A stretch of 64,000 nucleotides of DNA from Pseudomonadota bacterium (GCA_023439305.1 JAEXOO010000024.1:1-64000); one strand, 5' to 3'; positions 43,277 through 52,176 are shown, numbered from the stretch's first letter. Made by a program: numbers and translations. Notes: generated by a model from the sequence alone, not told the origin.

Positions 43277-44479
43277 TCAGCTGCGCGGGCCGGGGTCCTG
43301 GATACGGGAATACGTATGTACGACCGTGTTGAAGGGGCGGCCTTGGCCGTCCTTGCGCACTTCGTTGACGTAGATGTCCAGGATGGACTGGTTGTTGCGC
43401 GGGTCGAACTGCAGCGGGCCGAAGGCGGTGTCTATGGGACGGTCGAGCAAGGCCTGCTTGAAAGCAGGCTTGTTGGACAGATCGCCCTTGACGGCATCCA
43501 GGCCGGCTTTGATGACCTGGCCGGTGACGTAGCCGGAGGTGCTGGCTTCACCGGGCAGGCGGCCGCGTGCGGTCTGGTAGGCGGCGACGAATTCCTTGGC
43601 TCCGGCGGCGCCGGGCGACTGGTGGAAGGTGCTGACCCCGCCCAGGGCGGCTTCACCCACGGCGGTGACCACGTCTTCCTGGTCATACAGGGCGCCAGGG
43701 CCGATGATCTGGATCTTGCCGTGCAGCTGGTAGTCCTGCATCTGCTGGTGGAAACGGACCGCGTCGGCGCCGGCCAGGAAGGTGTAGACGAACTTGGGAT
43801 TGCTGGCGGCCAGATTCATGATGATGGGCGCGAAATCCGGAGTGCCCAGCGGCGTCCAGATGCGCTCTCCCAGCGAGCCGCCCTGTTCCTGGTAGGTGTG
43901 GGCGAAGTCTTCGATGTACTCGCGTCCGGCCGTGTAGTCCGAGCCCAGCGTGATGCCGCCGGACTTTTCGATGTGTTCGTACGTCCAGAGCGCGCCGGTG
44001 TGACCCAGCATCCAGCTGGTCTTGGTGGGGCGGAATACGTAGGGGCTGGCGGCCTCGCGCGCCAGGGCATTGGCCGCGGCGTTGGAGATGAAAGTGGGCA
44101 ATTGCGCATCGTGCACGATGTCGCGGATGGCCAGGGCGATATTGGCGCTGATGACCCCGCCCAGCACGTCGATCTGGTCGCGGGCAATCAGTTTGCGCAC
44201 TTTGCGAATGGCTTCGTCGGGCTTGCCGTGGTCGTCTTCAACCAGCAATTGCACCTTGCGCCCGCCCATTTCGTAGTTGCACTGCTGCAGCATCAGCTCC
44301 AGGCCGGCGCGCATGCTTTCGCCCAGCGAGGCGAAGGGGCCGGACAGCGAGGTCAGCAGGGCGATCTTCAGGGGGGCGTCCTGGGCGCGCAGCAGGCGCG
44401 GCACACCGAACAGCAAAGGGCTGGCGGCAGCCGCCAACAGGAGCTGGCGACGGCCAGCGCTGGGAAGGGAAGTGGTCAC
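43277..44479 (-). CDS. HAAT ABC transporter substrate-binding protein
   Basis: A 400-residue periplasmic binding protein of the Leu/Ile/Val-BP type (LKIALLTSLSGPFASLGESMRAGLELML). Its leader, AGRRQLLLAAAASPLLFGVPRLLRAQ, looks like a Tat signal. HAAT binding proteins take amino acids, urea, amides or aromatic acids, and the ligand here cannot be read out. A GTG start at 44479 is used. A strong Fur box lies 68 bp upstream, so the transporter should be made in iron limitation. It leads the operon that ends in entD. Confidence 0.9.
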   Translation of the reverse strand: MTTSLPSAGRRQLLLAAAASPLLFGVPRLLRAQDAPLKIALLTSLSGPFASLGESMRAGLELMLQQCNYEMGGRKVQLLVEDDHGKPDEAIRKVRKLIARDQIDVLGGVISANIALAIRDIVHDAQLPTFISNAAANALAREAASPYVFRPTKTSWMLGHTGALWTYEHIEKSGGITLGSDYTAGREYIEDFAHTYQEQGGSLGERIWTPLGTPDFAPIIMNLAASNPKFVYTFLAGADAVRFHQQMQDYQLHGKIQIIGPGALYDQEDVVTAVGEAALGGVSTFHQSPGAAGAKEFVAAYQTARGRLPGEASTSGYVTGQVIKAGLDAVKGDLSNKPAFKQALLDRPIDTAFGPLQFDPRNNQSILDIYVNEVRKDGQGRPFNTVVHTYSRIQDPGPRS

Positions 44480-44546
44480 GAATTGGTATTCCGCAAGACA
44501 GACGACCGCGCCTCTGACTACCGCTTCAGAGTGTGCGGATGATCGA

Positions 44547-44565
44547 CTAAATGTTAATCATTATC
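44547..44565. promoter_or_regulatory. Fur box before the Liv-type transporter operon
   Basis: CTAAATGTTAATCATTATC matches the 19-bp Fur consensus at 15 positions, with an exact AATCATTATC half. It lies 68 bp before the binding-protein start and also faces a short rightward transcript region. Confidence 0.85.
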
Positions 44566-44617
44566 ATTTTAGGAGCTTTTGCCTCGTAAATAAAGCTTAA
44601 AGAGCGGGCAGCCTTTT

Positions 44618-44643
44618 AAGCCAAATCTGACGGGCTTTTTTTT
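44618..44643 (+). terminator. Rightward terminator without an upstream gene
   Basis: A short stem, AAGCC/GGCTT, with an 8-base T run lies 53 bases right of the Fur box. No plus-strand coding gene precedes it in this intergenic region, raising the possibility of a small RNA. Confidence 0.45.
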
Positions 44644-44747
44644 GCGATTAGGTAGTTCTACGGTGGACAGGTATCTACCTATCACCCAGCAAACTTCATA
44701 ACCATGCGTCATGCTGATCGGCATGTATTGCTTGCCGGGTGGCTTCC

Positions 44748-45779
44748 ATGCCTTTGTTCGACGCTTCGTATCGCCAGCTGTTCAGCCACCTCTGCCTATT
44801 GCGAGATCTGCTGCGGGTGACGGTACCGAGCGAACTGCTTGAAGAGCTGGATGTGGCAAAGGCCTCGCCGCTTTCTCCTGCCTACATCGGCCCGGCGCTG
44901 CAACTGCGCCAGGGTGATCTGGCCTGGAGCATACCGCTGCGACACAGCGCAGAGCCCGCGCTGCTGCTCGGAATCGAACATCAATCTCGTCCGGAGCAGC
45001 ATATGTCCCTGCGTATCGGCACGTACAAGCATTTGCAGCTGGAAGCCTTCATTCGGCAGCATCCCTCAACGGGTCCGTTACCCTTGCCTGTGATGATGGT
45101 GTTGTACAGCGGCAAGCAGGCCTGGAATGCTCCTTTGCAAAGTCGCCATTTGTTTTTTGATTTCTCTACTCCGTGGCTTGCCGACCACATACCGCTGCAA
45201 TCTTATTTGCTGATTGACCTTAAAAAACAATCTCTTGAGCAATCTTTTCAAGCAGACAATCTATTCGCACTTGTTTGCCGCATGCAGCACAACCACGGTC
45301 TGGAACACCTTAGTCAATTGATGCAAACTGTTCTTGATACCTGCGCCGACGCAGGCCTGTTGCGCGATCTGGCTGCCTGGGTCAACCAAGCTGTCCTGCC
45401 GCGTTGCCTGCCCAATCTGGATATCCCCTACCATCTGCACTTAAAGGACATACGCGCCATGCTCGACGACAACTCCGACTCCTGGCTGCATCAATGGGAA
45501 GCCCAAGGTATTCAGAAAGGACTGGCCCAGGGAATTTCCCAAGGTATATCTCAAGGGCTTTCTCAAGGCATATCTCAAGGGCGTTCTGAAGGCTTGCGGA
45601 AGGGTTTGCGCGCGCAGCAGCACACCTTGATTCGCCAATTGAGCCACAAGTTTGGCCGGCTGCCGACGGTGCGCAAGCAGCAGATCAAGCAGGCGACTAC
45701 CCGTCAAATTCGCATCTGGAGCCTACGGCTGCTGGATGCTCGCAACCTGGACCACGTCTTCCAGTCTACTGAGTCTTAA
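44748..45779 (+). CDS. Rpn family recombination-promoting nuclease / putative transposase
   Basis: A 343-residue PD-(D/E)XK-type protein of the Rpn (YhgA-like) family. The N-terminal DASYRQLFSHLCLLRDLLR, GDLAWSIPL and GIEHQSRPEQHMSLRI are diagnostic. The C-terminus carries a GISQ/GLSQ tetrapeptide repeat (about residues 260-285) and a DUF4351-like tail. E. coli Rpn proteins are DNA endonucleases that promote RecA-independent recombination. An in-frame GTG at 44739 is an alternative start. It is monocistronic. Confidence 0.87.
   Translation: MPLFDASYRQLFSHLCLLRDLLRVTVPSELLEELDVAKASPLSPAYIGPALQLRQGDLAWSIPLRHSAEPALLLGIEHQSRPEQHMSLRIGTYKHLQLEAFIRQHPSTGPLPLPVMMVLYSGKQAWNAPLQSRHLFFDFSTPWLADHIPLQSYLLIDLKKQSLEQSFQADNLFALVCRMQHNHGLEHLSQLMQTVLDTCADAGLLRDLAAWVNQAVLPRCLPNLDIPYHLHLKDIRAMLDDNSDSWLHQWEAQGIQKGLAQGISQGISQGLSQGISQGRSEGLRKGLRAQQHTLIRQLSHKFGRLPTVRKQQIKQATTRQIRIWSLRLLDARNLDHVFQSTES
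45528..45590 (+). repeat. 12-bp tandem repeat inside the Rpn gene
   Basis: About five degenerate copies of CAAGGNATATCT encode the GISQ/GLSQ units. Such repeats are common at this place in the family and can vary in copy number. Confidence 0.7.
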
Positions 45780-46132
45780 GAGCCTGTAACACATGTCAAT
45801 CGGCCGGTCGGTCAGGTGGCTATTGGGAGCCGTTCAGGAAAGGGGCTGACTCGTCAGGGTGGGTCAGATGGCTTGCCGCAGGCAGGGCAGCGCGTAGGGA
45901 GGCAAGCATTCTGCTGCTTGAGCGCGGCGCTTATGGCTTGTCCGGTGGACAAGCCATCGCGCGAGTTCAGAATGCGCCCGGAGCGATGCTCCGACCAGGG
46001 TGCCGGTGCGCAGCATCGGCAAGACGTCAGCCCGGACTGAGCTGTGTTTGCCTGGAAGGGCATTCTCGCAGAGATGTCTTTTTCGAGTGAATTCAGGTCT
46101 GTATAAATCTTGAATCCGTGGTTTCTGACGGT
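45780..46132. other. Intergenic region between the Rpn gene and the marR stop
   Basis: About 350 bases between two genes whose 3' ends face each other. A 69-codon minus-strand frame (45854-46063) has two CxxC pairs but no ribosome site or recognisable family. No clear terminator is seen. Confidence 0.5.
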
Positions 46133-46606
46133 TTAAGTCGCTTCCCCATTGATATTGGCCCGAATGCGGCTCAGGAACTGGCGCAACTGCTTCAATTCCT
46201 GGGGCGAGAAGCCCCGGATAGCGCGGTGGTGGATGTCCAGCGCGGCCGGGAGCACGTGCAGGAAGTGCTGTCGGCCCTGCTCCTGGATATGGACGATGAC
46301 CATGCGCTGGTCCTGTTCGCTGGGCTGGCGCGAAATGTAGCCGGCGTTTTCCATGACCACCAGGGCGCGTGACAGGGTGGTCTGGTCCACGTCTGTGTAC
46401 TGGGCCAGGGTGCTGACGCCCAGTCCGTCGGTTTCGTTCAGAAAGGCCAGCACGCGCCAATGGAGCAGAGTCAGGTCGTGGCTGCGCAACAGGATCTGGA
46501 AATCGGCGTTCAGCGCCGAGGTGGTGCGGTTCAGCAGATAGGGGATGAAAGTGTCGTGCCCGGTGTAGGCGTCGGTGGGGGCGCCGGCCAGGGAAGGAGT
46601 CGTCAT
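46133..46606 (-). CDS. MarR family transcriptional regulator
   Basis: A 157-residue winged-helix regulator (LTLLHWRVLAFLNETDGLGVSTLAQYTDVDQTTLSRALVVMENAGYISRQ). It lies 25 bases after the terminator of the importer/dehydrogenase operon, so it is read through from that operon or uses a promoter in the short gap. It probably controls that operon; a palindrome at 52177 before the first gene is a candidate operator. The ligand is unknown. Confidence 0.9.
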   Translation of the reverse strand: MTTPSLAGAPTDAYTGHDTFIPYLLNRTTSALNADFQILLRSHDLTLLHWRVLAFLNETDGLGVSTLAQYTDVDQTTLSRALVVMENAGYISRQPSEQDQRMVIVHIQEQGRQHFLHVLPAALDIHHRAIRGFSPQELKQLRQFLSRIRANINGEAT

Positions 46607-46630
46607 AATGATGGGTATTCCACGCAGTCG

Positions 46631-46666
46631 AAAAAAAACAGGCCCGTCCCGGGAGGGCCGGGCCTG
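46631..46666 (-). terminator. Terminator between the importer operon and marR
   Basis: On the minus strand, CAGGCCCG/CGGGCCTG (with further GC pairs inside) is followed by eight T. A second perfect 9-bp hairpin (GACACGGCC/GGCCGTGTC, 46690-46715) overlaps the permease stop. Confidence 0.88.
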
Positions 46667-46713
46667 CAAGACCCCGGCCTGTGCCTGTGGACACGGCCGG
46701 GGGAGTGGCCGTG

Positions 46714-47529
46714 TCAGCCCGTATGATCCACCTTGCGCTGCAAGGCGGCAATCGTCAGGTTCAAGGCAAAGCCCAGCAGGCAGATCCAGACCAGGGGCAC
46801 GAACATGTCGGTGATGCGGTAGCTGCGGGCTGCGGTGGTCAGCATGTGGCCCAGCCCGTCGGTGGAGGCGATCATCTCGGCCAGGAATACCACCACGCAG
46901 GCAATCACCCCGGCCACGCGCACGCCGGCGAGCACCGTCGGGCAGATGGCGGGCAGCACCACTTTCCACAGGCAGGCCGCGCGAGAGGTGCCGGCCGCAC
47001 GCGCGGACCAGATCAGTTTGCGGTCTACTGTCTGGGCGGCCACCCAGCTGGCCATCAGCACCGGGAAAATGGCATCCGAAACCACCAGCGAAATCTTGGA
47101 CGCGCTCTCGAAGCCCAGTATCAGGATCAGCGCCGGGTACAGCGCAATCTTGGGAATGGGCGCCAGCAGCCGGATCAATGCATCCAGCAACAGGGCGCTC
47201 CAGCGTGACAGCTGGGCGGTCAGGGCCAGCGCCACGCCCAGCACGGACGCGATCAGCAGGCCGGTGAGCAGGCGATAGACGGTGATGCCCAGATTGCCCC
47301 AGAACTCGGCCTCTCCGGCCAGCTCCAACAGGCGCAGCACAATGGCCGATGGCGCGGGCAGCAACTGGGGGCTGACCCAGCCCTGACGGGTGGCCAGCTC
47401 CCAGACGATCAGCATCAGCGCCGGACTGATGCACAGCGACAGGCCCGACAGGTTCCAGCGCCGCGTGGGCATGGAGGCTGCCGCAGGGCGCGGCTCCAGG
47501 CGGGCGGAAGGCAAGGTTTTGCTAGTCAT
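46714..47529 (-). CDS. SsuC/TauC-type ABC transporter permease
   Basis: A 271-residue inner-membrane permease with about six segments and the EAA-type loop SARAAGTSRAACLWKVVLPAICPTVLAGVR. It pairs with the second permease just upstream, giving a heterodimeric channel where SsuABC systems usually have one permease. It is the last gene of the operon. Confidence 0.9.
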   Translation of the reverse strand: MTSKTLPSARLEPRPAAASMPTRRWNLSGLSLCISPALMLIVWELATRQGWVSPQLLPAPSAIVLRLLELAGEAEFWGNLGITVYRLLTGLLIASVLGVALALTAQLSRWSALLLDALIRLLAPIPKIALYPALILILGFESASKISLVVSDAIFPVLMASWVAAQTVDRKLIWSARAAGTSRAACLWKVVLPAICPTVLAGVRVAGVIACVVVFLAEMIASTDGLGHMLTTAARSYRITDMFVPLVWICLLGFALNLTIAALQRKVDHTG

Positions 47530-47533
47530 GAAT

Positions 47534-48319
47534 TTATCCCTTGTCGATCAGGGCCTGGGCCGAGTCGTACCAGCGCGTGCAGCGTTTGCGAACCTGTTCG
47601 AACAAGGCGTCGCAGGCGATGCCCAGCACGGCCAGCAGCATGATGACGGCATAGACGGTGGGGTATTGGGCCATGTCCATGGAGGTGAAGAGCAAGTTGC
47701 CTATGCCTTCCTGGCGCGCGATCATCTCCGAGGACACCATCACGATCAGCGCCATCACCACGCCGACCCGGCAGCCGATCATGACTTCCGGCAAGGCGGC
47801 GGGCAGCACCACCTTGCCCAGCCGGGCCAGTGGGCCCATGCCCATGGATTGCGCGACCCACACCAGCTTGGGTTCGATGCGGCAGGCGCCGTGGTAGCTG
47901 TGATAGAGCAGGGGCAGCGACACGCCCATGGCAATGACCAGGATCTTGGAAAAGTCGCCCAGGCCGAACCACAGCATCAGGATGGGCATAAGCGCGGCTT
48001 TGGGCATGGGATAGGCCAGGGCTACCAGCGGGTAGAACAGCGTGTAGACCAGCCTGCTGCGCCCCATGGCCAGGCCTAGGGGGACGGCGACCACCAGCGC
48101 CAGTCCGTAGCCGGCGAACATGCGTCCCAGCGATTGCAGAATGGCGGACCAGGCCGTGGGGTCGGCGATCAAGGCGGGCAGCTCGCGCAGGGCCGGGCCG
48201 GGGCCGGGAAAAGAGTCCAGCCCGATCCAACGGGCCAGCCCCGCCCAGACCAGCAGCACCAGGGCGGCGGCCATGATCAGCGTGACCCAGCGGCGCTCGT
48301 ACCAGTGCTGCGGGCTCAT
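47534..48319 (-). CDS. SsuC/TauC-type ABC transporter permease
   Basis: A 261-residue permease with the loop VAQSMGMGPLARLGKVVLPAALPEVMIGCR. It overlaps the ATPase gene by four bases and precedes the other permease by four. The two permeases are similar but not identical, so they probably form a mixed dimer. Confidence 0.9.
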   Translation of the reverse strand: MSPQHWYERRWVTLIMAAALVLLVWAGLARWIGLDSFPGPGPALRELPALIADPTAWSAILQSLGRMFAGYGLALVVAVPLGLAMGRSRLVYTLFYPLVALAYPMPKAALMPILMLWFGLGDFSKILVIAMGVSLPLLYHSYHGACRIEPKLVWVAQSMGMGPLARLGKVVLPAALPEVMIGCRVGVVMALIVMVSSEMIARQEGIGNLLFTSMDMAQYPTVYAVIMLLAVLGIACDALFEQVRKRCTRWYDSAQALIDKG

Positions 48320-49080
48320 GGGTGTGCCTCCGCCATCAGCGACTGCTCCAACTGGATGATGGTGTCCTGGTAGACCGGGTTGCGCAGCAGCTCCGAGCGA
48401 ATCCGGGGGCGCGGCAGGTCTATGTCCACTACCTCCTTGATGCGCCCGGGCGAACCGCTCATGACCACCACGGTGTCGGACAGGAACACGGCTTCATCCA
48501 CGCCGTGCGTGACGAACACCACCGTGTTGCGCAGTTGCTCCCACAAGGTCAGCAGCTCGGTCTGCAGATTGACGCGAGTGTGCGCGTCCAGGGCCCCGAA
48601 GGGCTCGTCCATCAGCAGGATGCCGGGCTCGTAGGCCAGGGTGCGGGCGATGGCGGCGCGCTGACGCATGCCGCCCGACAGTTCGCGCGGATAGAAAGAG
48701 GCATACGGGCCCAGCTTGACCTTGTCCAGCCATTCTCGGGCGCGCTCTTCGGCCTGGCGGCGCGGCATGCCTTGTTCCTGCATGCCGTAGGCCACATTGC
48801 CCAGCACGGTCTTCCAGGGGAACAGGGCGTATTCCTGGAAGACCGGACCGCGATCCGGACCAGGCCCGGTCACCGGCTTGCCGTTGACGCGGATCTGGCC
48901 GCTGGAGCAGGATTCGAAACCGCCCATCATGTACAGCAGAGTGCTTTTGCCGCAGCCGCTGGGCCCCAGAATGGATACGAAACGACCGGCCGGAATGTCC
49001 AGAGCGATGTCGCGCAGCGCTGTGTGCGATCCGCCCTGGCGCGTGCTGAAGACCTTGCCCACACCGTCCAGTTCTATCAT
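48316..49080 (-). CDS. SsuB/TauB-type ABC transporter ATP-binding protein
   Basis: A 254-residue ATPase with Walker A GPSGCGKSTLLYMMGG, signature LSGGMRQRAAIARTL and Walker B ILLMDEPFGALD. The family imports sulfonates, nitrate, thiamine precursors or aromatic acids. Overlaps both neighbours by four bases. Confidence 0.92.
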   Translation of the reverse strand: MIELDGVGKVFSTRQGGSHTALRDIALDIPAGRFVSILGPSGCGKSTLLYMMGGFESCSSGQIRVNGKPVTGPGPDRGPVFQEYALFPWKTVLGNVAYGMQEQGMPRRQAEERAREWLDKVKLGPYASFYPRELSGGMRQRAAIARTLAYEPGILLMDEPFGALDAHTRVNLQTELLTLWEQLRNTVVFVTHGVDEAVFLSDTVVVMSGSPGRIKEVVDIDLPRPRIRSELLRNPVYQDTIIQLEQSLMAEAHP

Positions 49081-50051
49081 GGCGTGGCCTCCCGCAGGTC
49101 GGCGCGGTAGAAGTCCTTGACGTTCAAGGCCTGCTTCAGGAAGCCGGCTTCATGGTAGCGGTCATAGGTCTTCTGAATCGAATCCAGATCGGGCTGCATG
49201 TCGGGCACGCGGGCGAAATCCTTGTCGGTGAACAGGTATTTGGACAGCAGCTCTTTGGGCGCGCGCGTCACTTGCGAGGTGACGTCCACGGCCAGGGACG
49301 GATCCTTGTTCATCAGGCTCATGGCGTGCTTCAGGTCCTGCACATAGGCGCGTACCACCTCGGGATGGGCGTCGCTGTAGGACTGGCTGCAGCCTTCAAA
49401 AATCTGCACCGACGGGCTGGCCACTTCGGACAGGGAGAACAGCTTGCGCAGGCCGCCTTTTTCTTCATTCAGCAAGGCGAAGGGCTGGGCCATGGGGCCG
49501 GCGTCGATACGACCGCTGCGAATGGCGTCGGCGGCCGGCGGAAAGCCGGTTTCGACGATTTTGACATCCTTGTCGGGGTCGATGCCGTTCTGGCGCAGCC
49601 ACAGCAGCATGTCGAAATACACCCCGGCGCCATAGGCGTTGGTGCCGATGACTTTGCCCTTCAGGTCGGCGGCCGTCTTGATGGGGCTGTCGTCTTTCAC
49701 GGCCCAGTACACGGAGAAATGGCCCTGGTCCGAATGGACGTGCTGGGCCACGATGTAGGCCTTCAGGCCGCTTTCGATGGCGCCGTTGGCCAGCGACATG
49801 GGGGCCATGGTGGCGCAGTCCAGCACATTGGCCCGCATGGCCTGCACCATGGGCGAGGTGCCCTGGAACTGAGTCCACTGGACCTGGTAGGTCTTGCCCA
49901 GATTGGGGAACAGGTCGGGGCGTTTGGCCATCAGGTACTTGGCCTCTTCGCCGGGAATGGTCCAGCCCACGCGCAAGGTGGGGATGTCCTGGGCCTGCGC
50001 CAGGCCCTGGCAGGCGAGAAGGGCAAACAGCAGTGCGGCTCGTTTTTTCAT
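49077..50051 (-). CDS. SsuA/TauA-type substrate-binding protein
   Basis: A 324-residue periplasmic protein with a signal peptide (MKKRAALLFALLACQGLAQAQ). It has the NMT1/SsuA layout, including LRVGWTIPGEEAKYLMAKRPDLF and GKVIGTNAYGAGVYFDMLLWL. The ligand is unknown; with the two dehydrogenases upstream it is likely an organic nitrogen or hydroxy-acid compound. Confidence 0.9.
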   Translation of the reverse strand: MKKRAALLFALLACQGLAQAQDIPTLRVGWTIPGEEAKYLMAKRPDLFPNLGKTYQVQWTQFQGTSPMVQAMRANVLDCATMAPMSLANGAIESGLKAYIVAQHVHSDQGHFSVYWAVKDDSPIKTAADLKGKVIGTNAYGAGVYFDMLLWLRQNGIDPDKDVKIVETGFPPAADAIRSGRIDAGPMAQPFALLNEEKGGLRKLFSLSEVASPSVQIFEGCSQSYSDAHPEVVRAYVQDLKHAMSLMNKDPSLAVDVTSQVTRAPKELLSKYLFTDKDFARVPDMQPDLDSIQKTYDRYHEAGFLKQALNVKDFYRADLREATP

Positions 50052-51064
50052 TCCTGTGTCTCCTTGGCGAGTTGATCGGCGCCGGCGGATGCCAGCCCGA
50101 CATGGCGCAGCATGCCCAGAACGCGCGCCAGCACATCGCGGCGGTACGCCTGTTCCTGCTCAGCCGGGTAATCGTGAAAACCTTGCCCGCTGCGCAGGCC
50201 GTTGCGCCCGCTTTCCATATAGCGGGCGATGATCTCGGGCACGGCGTAGCGCTGGGCGTCCAGGTTCTGCGCCAGGTAGTTGCCGGCGTGATACAGAATG
50301 TCGTTGCCGCCGTAGTCGATGAACTCCAGCACGCCTATGCTGGCAAAGCGGAACCCCAGACCGTAGCGCGTCGCCTTGTCGATGTCGGCGGCGCTGGCCA
50401 CGCCTTCGTCCACCATGCGTGCAGCTTCGTTCATGATCAGGGTCTGAAGTCTAGGCACGATGAAGCCGGGGTGGCAGCCGCAGACCACGGGCACTTTGCC
50501 GATGGATTCCAGATTGGCGCGCAGCCGGTCCAGCGCCTCCTGGCTGGTGCCGGGATGGGCGCTGATTTCGACCAGAGGAATCAGGAAGGCGGGATTGAGC
50601 CAGTGGGCATTCAGAAAGCGTTCGGGGTGGCTGACCATGGGGGCTAGATCCGAGGCCAGCATGGTCGAGGTCGTGGAGGCGATCAGGGCGTCCGAGCGCA
50701 GATGCTGGGCGATGCGGCCCAGTGCATCACGCTTGGCATCCAGGGTTTCGGGCACGCCTTCATAGACCAGGTCGGCGCGCGCCAGCACCTCGGGCGCCTG
50801 CTCGAGGCGGGCCACTGAAACGCGCGCCAGATGATCGGGCGTTTCGTGCGGCGCAAACAGGCCTAGTTCCGCCAGTTGCTCCAGGGTGGCGCGCAGTTCC
50901 TGGCGTATGTCGGCTTCCAGCCGGGCGCTGTCGGCAGGAGAGCGTTGTTTGAAATCCAACAGGGTGACGGCATGGCCGCGCAGCGCGTAGGCCAGGGCGA
51001 TGCCCCGGCCCATGCGCCCCGCGCCCACCGCCACGATGGCGTTGACGGGGGCGGGCGCGCTCAT
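50048..51064 (-). CDS. 3-hydroxyacyl-CoA dehydrogenase family NAD-dependent enzyme
   Basis: A 338-residue enzyme with the Rossmann motif AVGAGRMGRGIALAYALRGHAVTLLD and the catalytic region STTSTMLASDLA...HWLNPAFLIPLVEI. The short, single-domain form resembles L-carnitine or L-gulonate 3-dehydrogenases as well as 3-hydroxybutyryl-CoA dehydrogenase. The substrate is not determined. Its ATG shares one base with the preceding stop (TGATG). Confidence 0.85.
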   Translation of the reverse strand: MSAPAPVNAIVAVGAGRMGRGIALAYALRGHAVTLLDFKQRSPADSARLEADIRQELRATLEQLAELGLFAPHETPDHLARVSVARLEQAPEVLARADLVYEGVPETLDAKRDALGRIAQHLRSDALIASTTSTMLASDLAPMVSHPERFLNAHWLNPAFLIPLVEISAHPGTSQEALDRLRANLESIGKVPVVCGCHPGFIVPRLQTLIMNEAARMVDEGVASAADIDKATRYGLGFRFASIGVLEFIDYGGNDILYHAGNYLAQNLDAQRYAVPEIIARYMESGRNGLRSGQGFHDYPAEQEQAYRRDVLARVLGMLRHVGLASAGADQLAKETQE

Positions 51065-52146
51065 CAGGCTCTCCCGTTGGCCAGCAGATCCTGCATCTGG
51101 GCGCGGGACAGGCTGTTCAGGCCCAGCGCGCCCAGCGTACGTTCGCCCTGGCGCAGATCCTGGCCGACCACGGCGCCGGCCACAGCCAGCAGGCCGTGCG
51201 TCACGGGTGCATCGACCTGGGCCCAGTCCGCCACCGAGGCCAGGAAGGCCAGGCCCAGCATGGTGTCTTCGCGCATGTAGCGGTGTTCCTGCAGATCGAT
51301 TTTTTCGCGCCAGTCGCCGCTCTTGACCAGCTTGGCGTGGGAGGAGCGGTCACCGTACATCCACTGATCGTTCTCGTAGTGGTCAGACAAGGGAAAGTGC
51401 GGCGCGCCGTAGCCCAGGGCCTCGCGCACGCGCATGCGTTCATTGTCCAGCTCGGTGGTCACGGCTCGTACCGAGGGTTGAGTGCCTTCGTTGTGGATGT
51501 CCCAGGCGGGAAAGTGCTCCAGGGGACCGGCGTTCATCAGGATCAGCGGCGGGTGGATGATGGGGCCTGCGTTCATCAGGGCGCCGGACAGGGCGTCCTC
51601 GCAGCGCTCCACCGATGCAAAAGCCTGGGCGATGACCGACAGGGCATGATCCGTATTGCGGGCCGGGTAGACGCCGGTGGGCAGGCGCGTGGCGCGGGTC
51701 GTGATGTTGATGACGGTATCGCCGTGCTTGCGCGCCAGCCAGGGCAGGGTGCCGGTCTCGGCCCAGCTGACATCCGCCGAGTTGCCGCATTCGCGCACGA
51801 TCTCGCTCATCAGGAACGAGCCGAAGGTGCCGGGCGGCAGAAACACCACCTGGCCGTCGCGCAGGTGCGGGGCCATGGCGCGGGCGATGTCGCGCTGGGC
51901 GATGGCGGGCGAGGGAATCAGCACCAGGTCGGCGCCGTCGATGGCCTGACCGATGTCGGCGCAGACTTGGGCGATGGCGACGTCGCGTTCGCCGCGTTCG
52001 TCCTTCAGGGTGATGATGGGCCGGTCCAGCAAAGGCTGGAGCTGAGCCGTGTCGCGGCGCCACAGGCGCACTTCGTGGCCTTGTTCACTGAGGTCGGCTG
52101 CTGCCGCGTAACAACCGTGTCCGCCACCTAATACCGCTACCTTCAT
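51064..52146 (-). CDS. Octopine/nopaline dehydrogenase family protein
   Basis: A 360-residue NAD(P)-dependent enzyme. It opens VAVLGGGHGCYAAAADLSEQGHEVRLWRR and carries the opine-dehydrogenase domain (NAGPIIHPPLILMNAGPLEHF, then YGAPHFPLSDHYEN). Opine dehydrogenases join or split an amino acid and an alpha-keto acid by reductive amination. It is the first gene of the operon, with a palindrome upstream. No nicotianamine-synthase-like gene is present, so an opine metallophore is not supported; catabolism is the simpler reading. Confidence 0.85.
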   Translation of the reverse strand: MKVAVLGGGHGCYAAAADLSEQGHEVRLWRRDTAQLQPLLDRPIITLKDERGERDVAIAQVCADIGQAIDGADLVLIPSPAIAQRDIARAMAPHLRDGQVVFLPPGTFGSFLMSEIVRECGNSADVSWAETGTLPWLARKHGDTVINITTRATRLPTGVYPARNTDHALSVIAQAFASVERCEDALSGALMNAGPIIHPPLILMNAGPLEHFPAWDIHNEGTQPSVRAVTTELDNERMRVREALGYGAPHFPLSDHYENDQWMYGDRSSHAKLVKSGDWREKIDLQEHRYMREDTMLGLAFLASVADWAQVDAPVTHGLLAVAGAVVGQDLRQGERTLGALGLNSLSRAQMQDLLANGRA

Positions 52147-52176
52147 ATTTGTCTCCAGTCTTTGATTCTTGATTTC

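Noticed and set aside
45528..45590. CRISPR-like array
   Set aside because: The repeats are in-frame, 12 bp long and without spacers; they encode the GISQ units of the Rpn protein.
45854..46063. A 69-codon minus-strand frame with two CxxC pairs
   Set aside because: Possible zinc motif, but no ribosome site, no family and no codon bias; more likely chance.
50048..52146. An opine-metallophore (staphylopine-like) pathway
   Set aside because: It would need a nicotianamine-synthase-like gene and a metal-type exporter or importer beside the dehydrogenase. None is present, and the importer is SsuABC-like.
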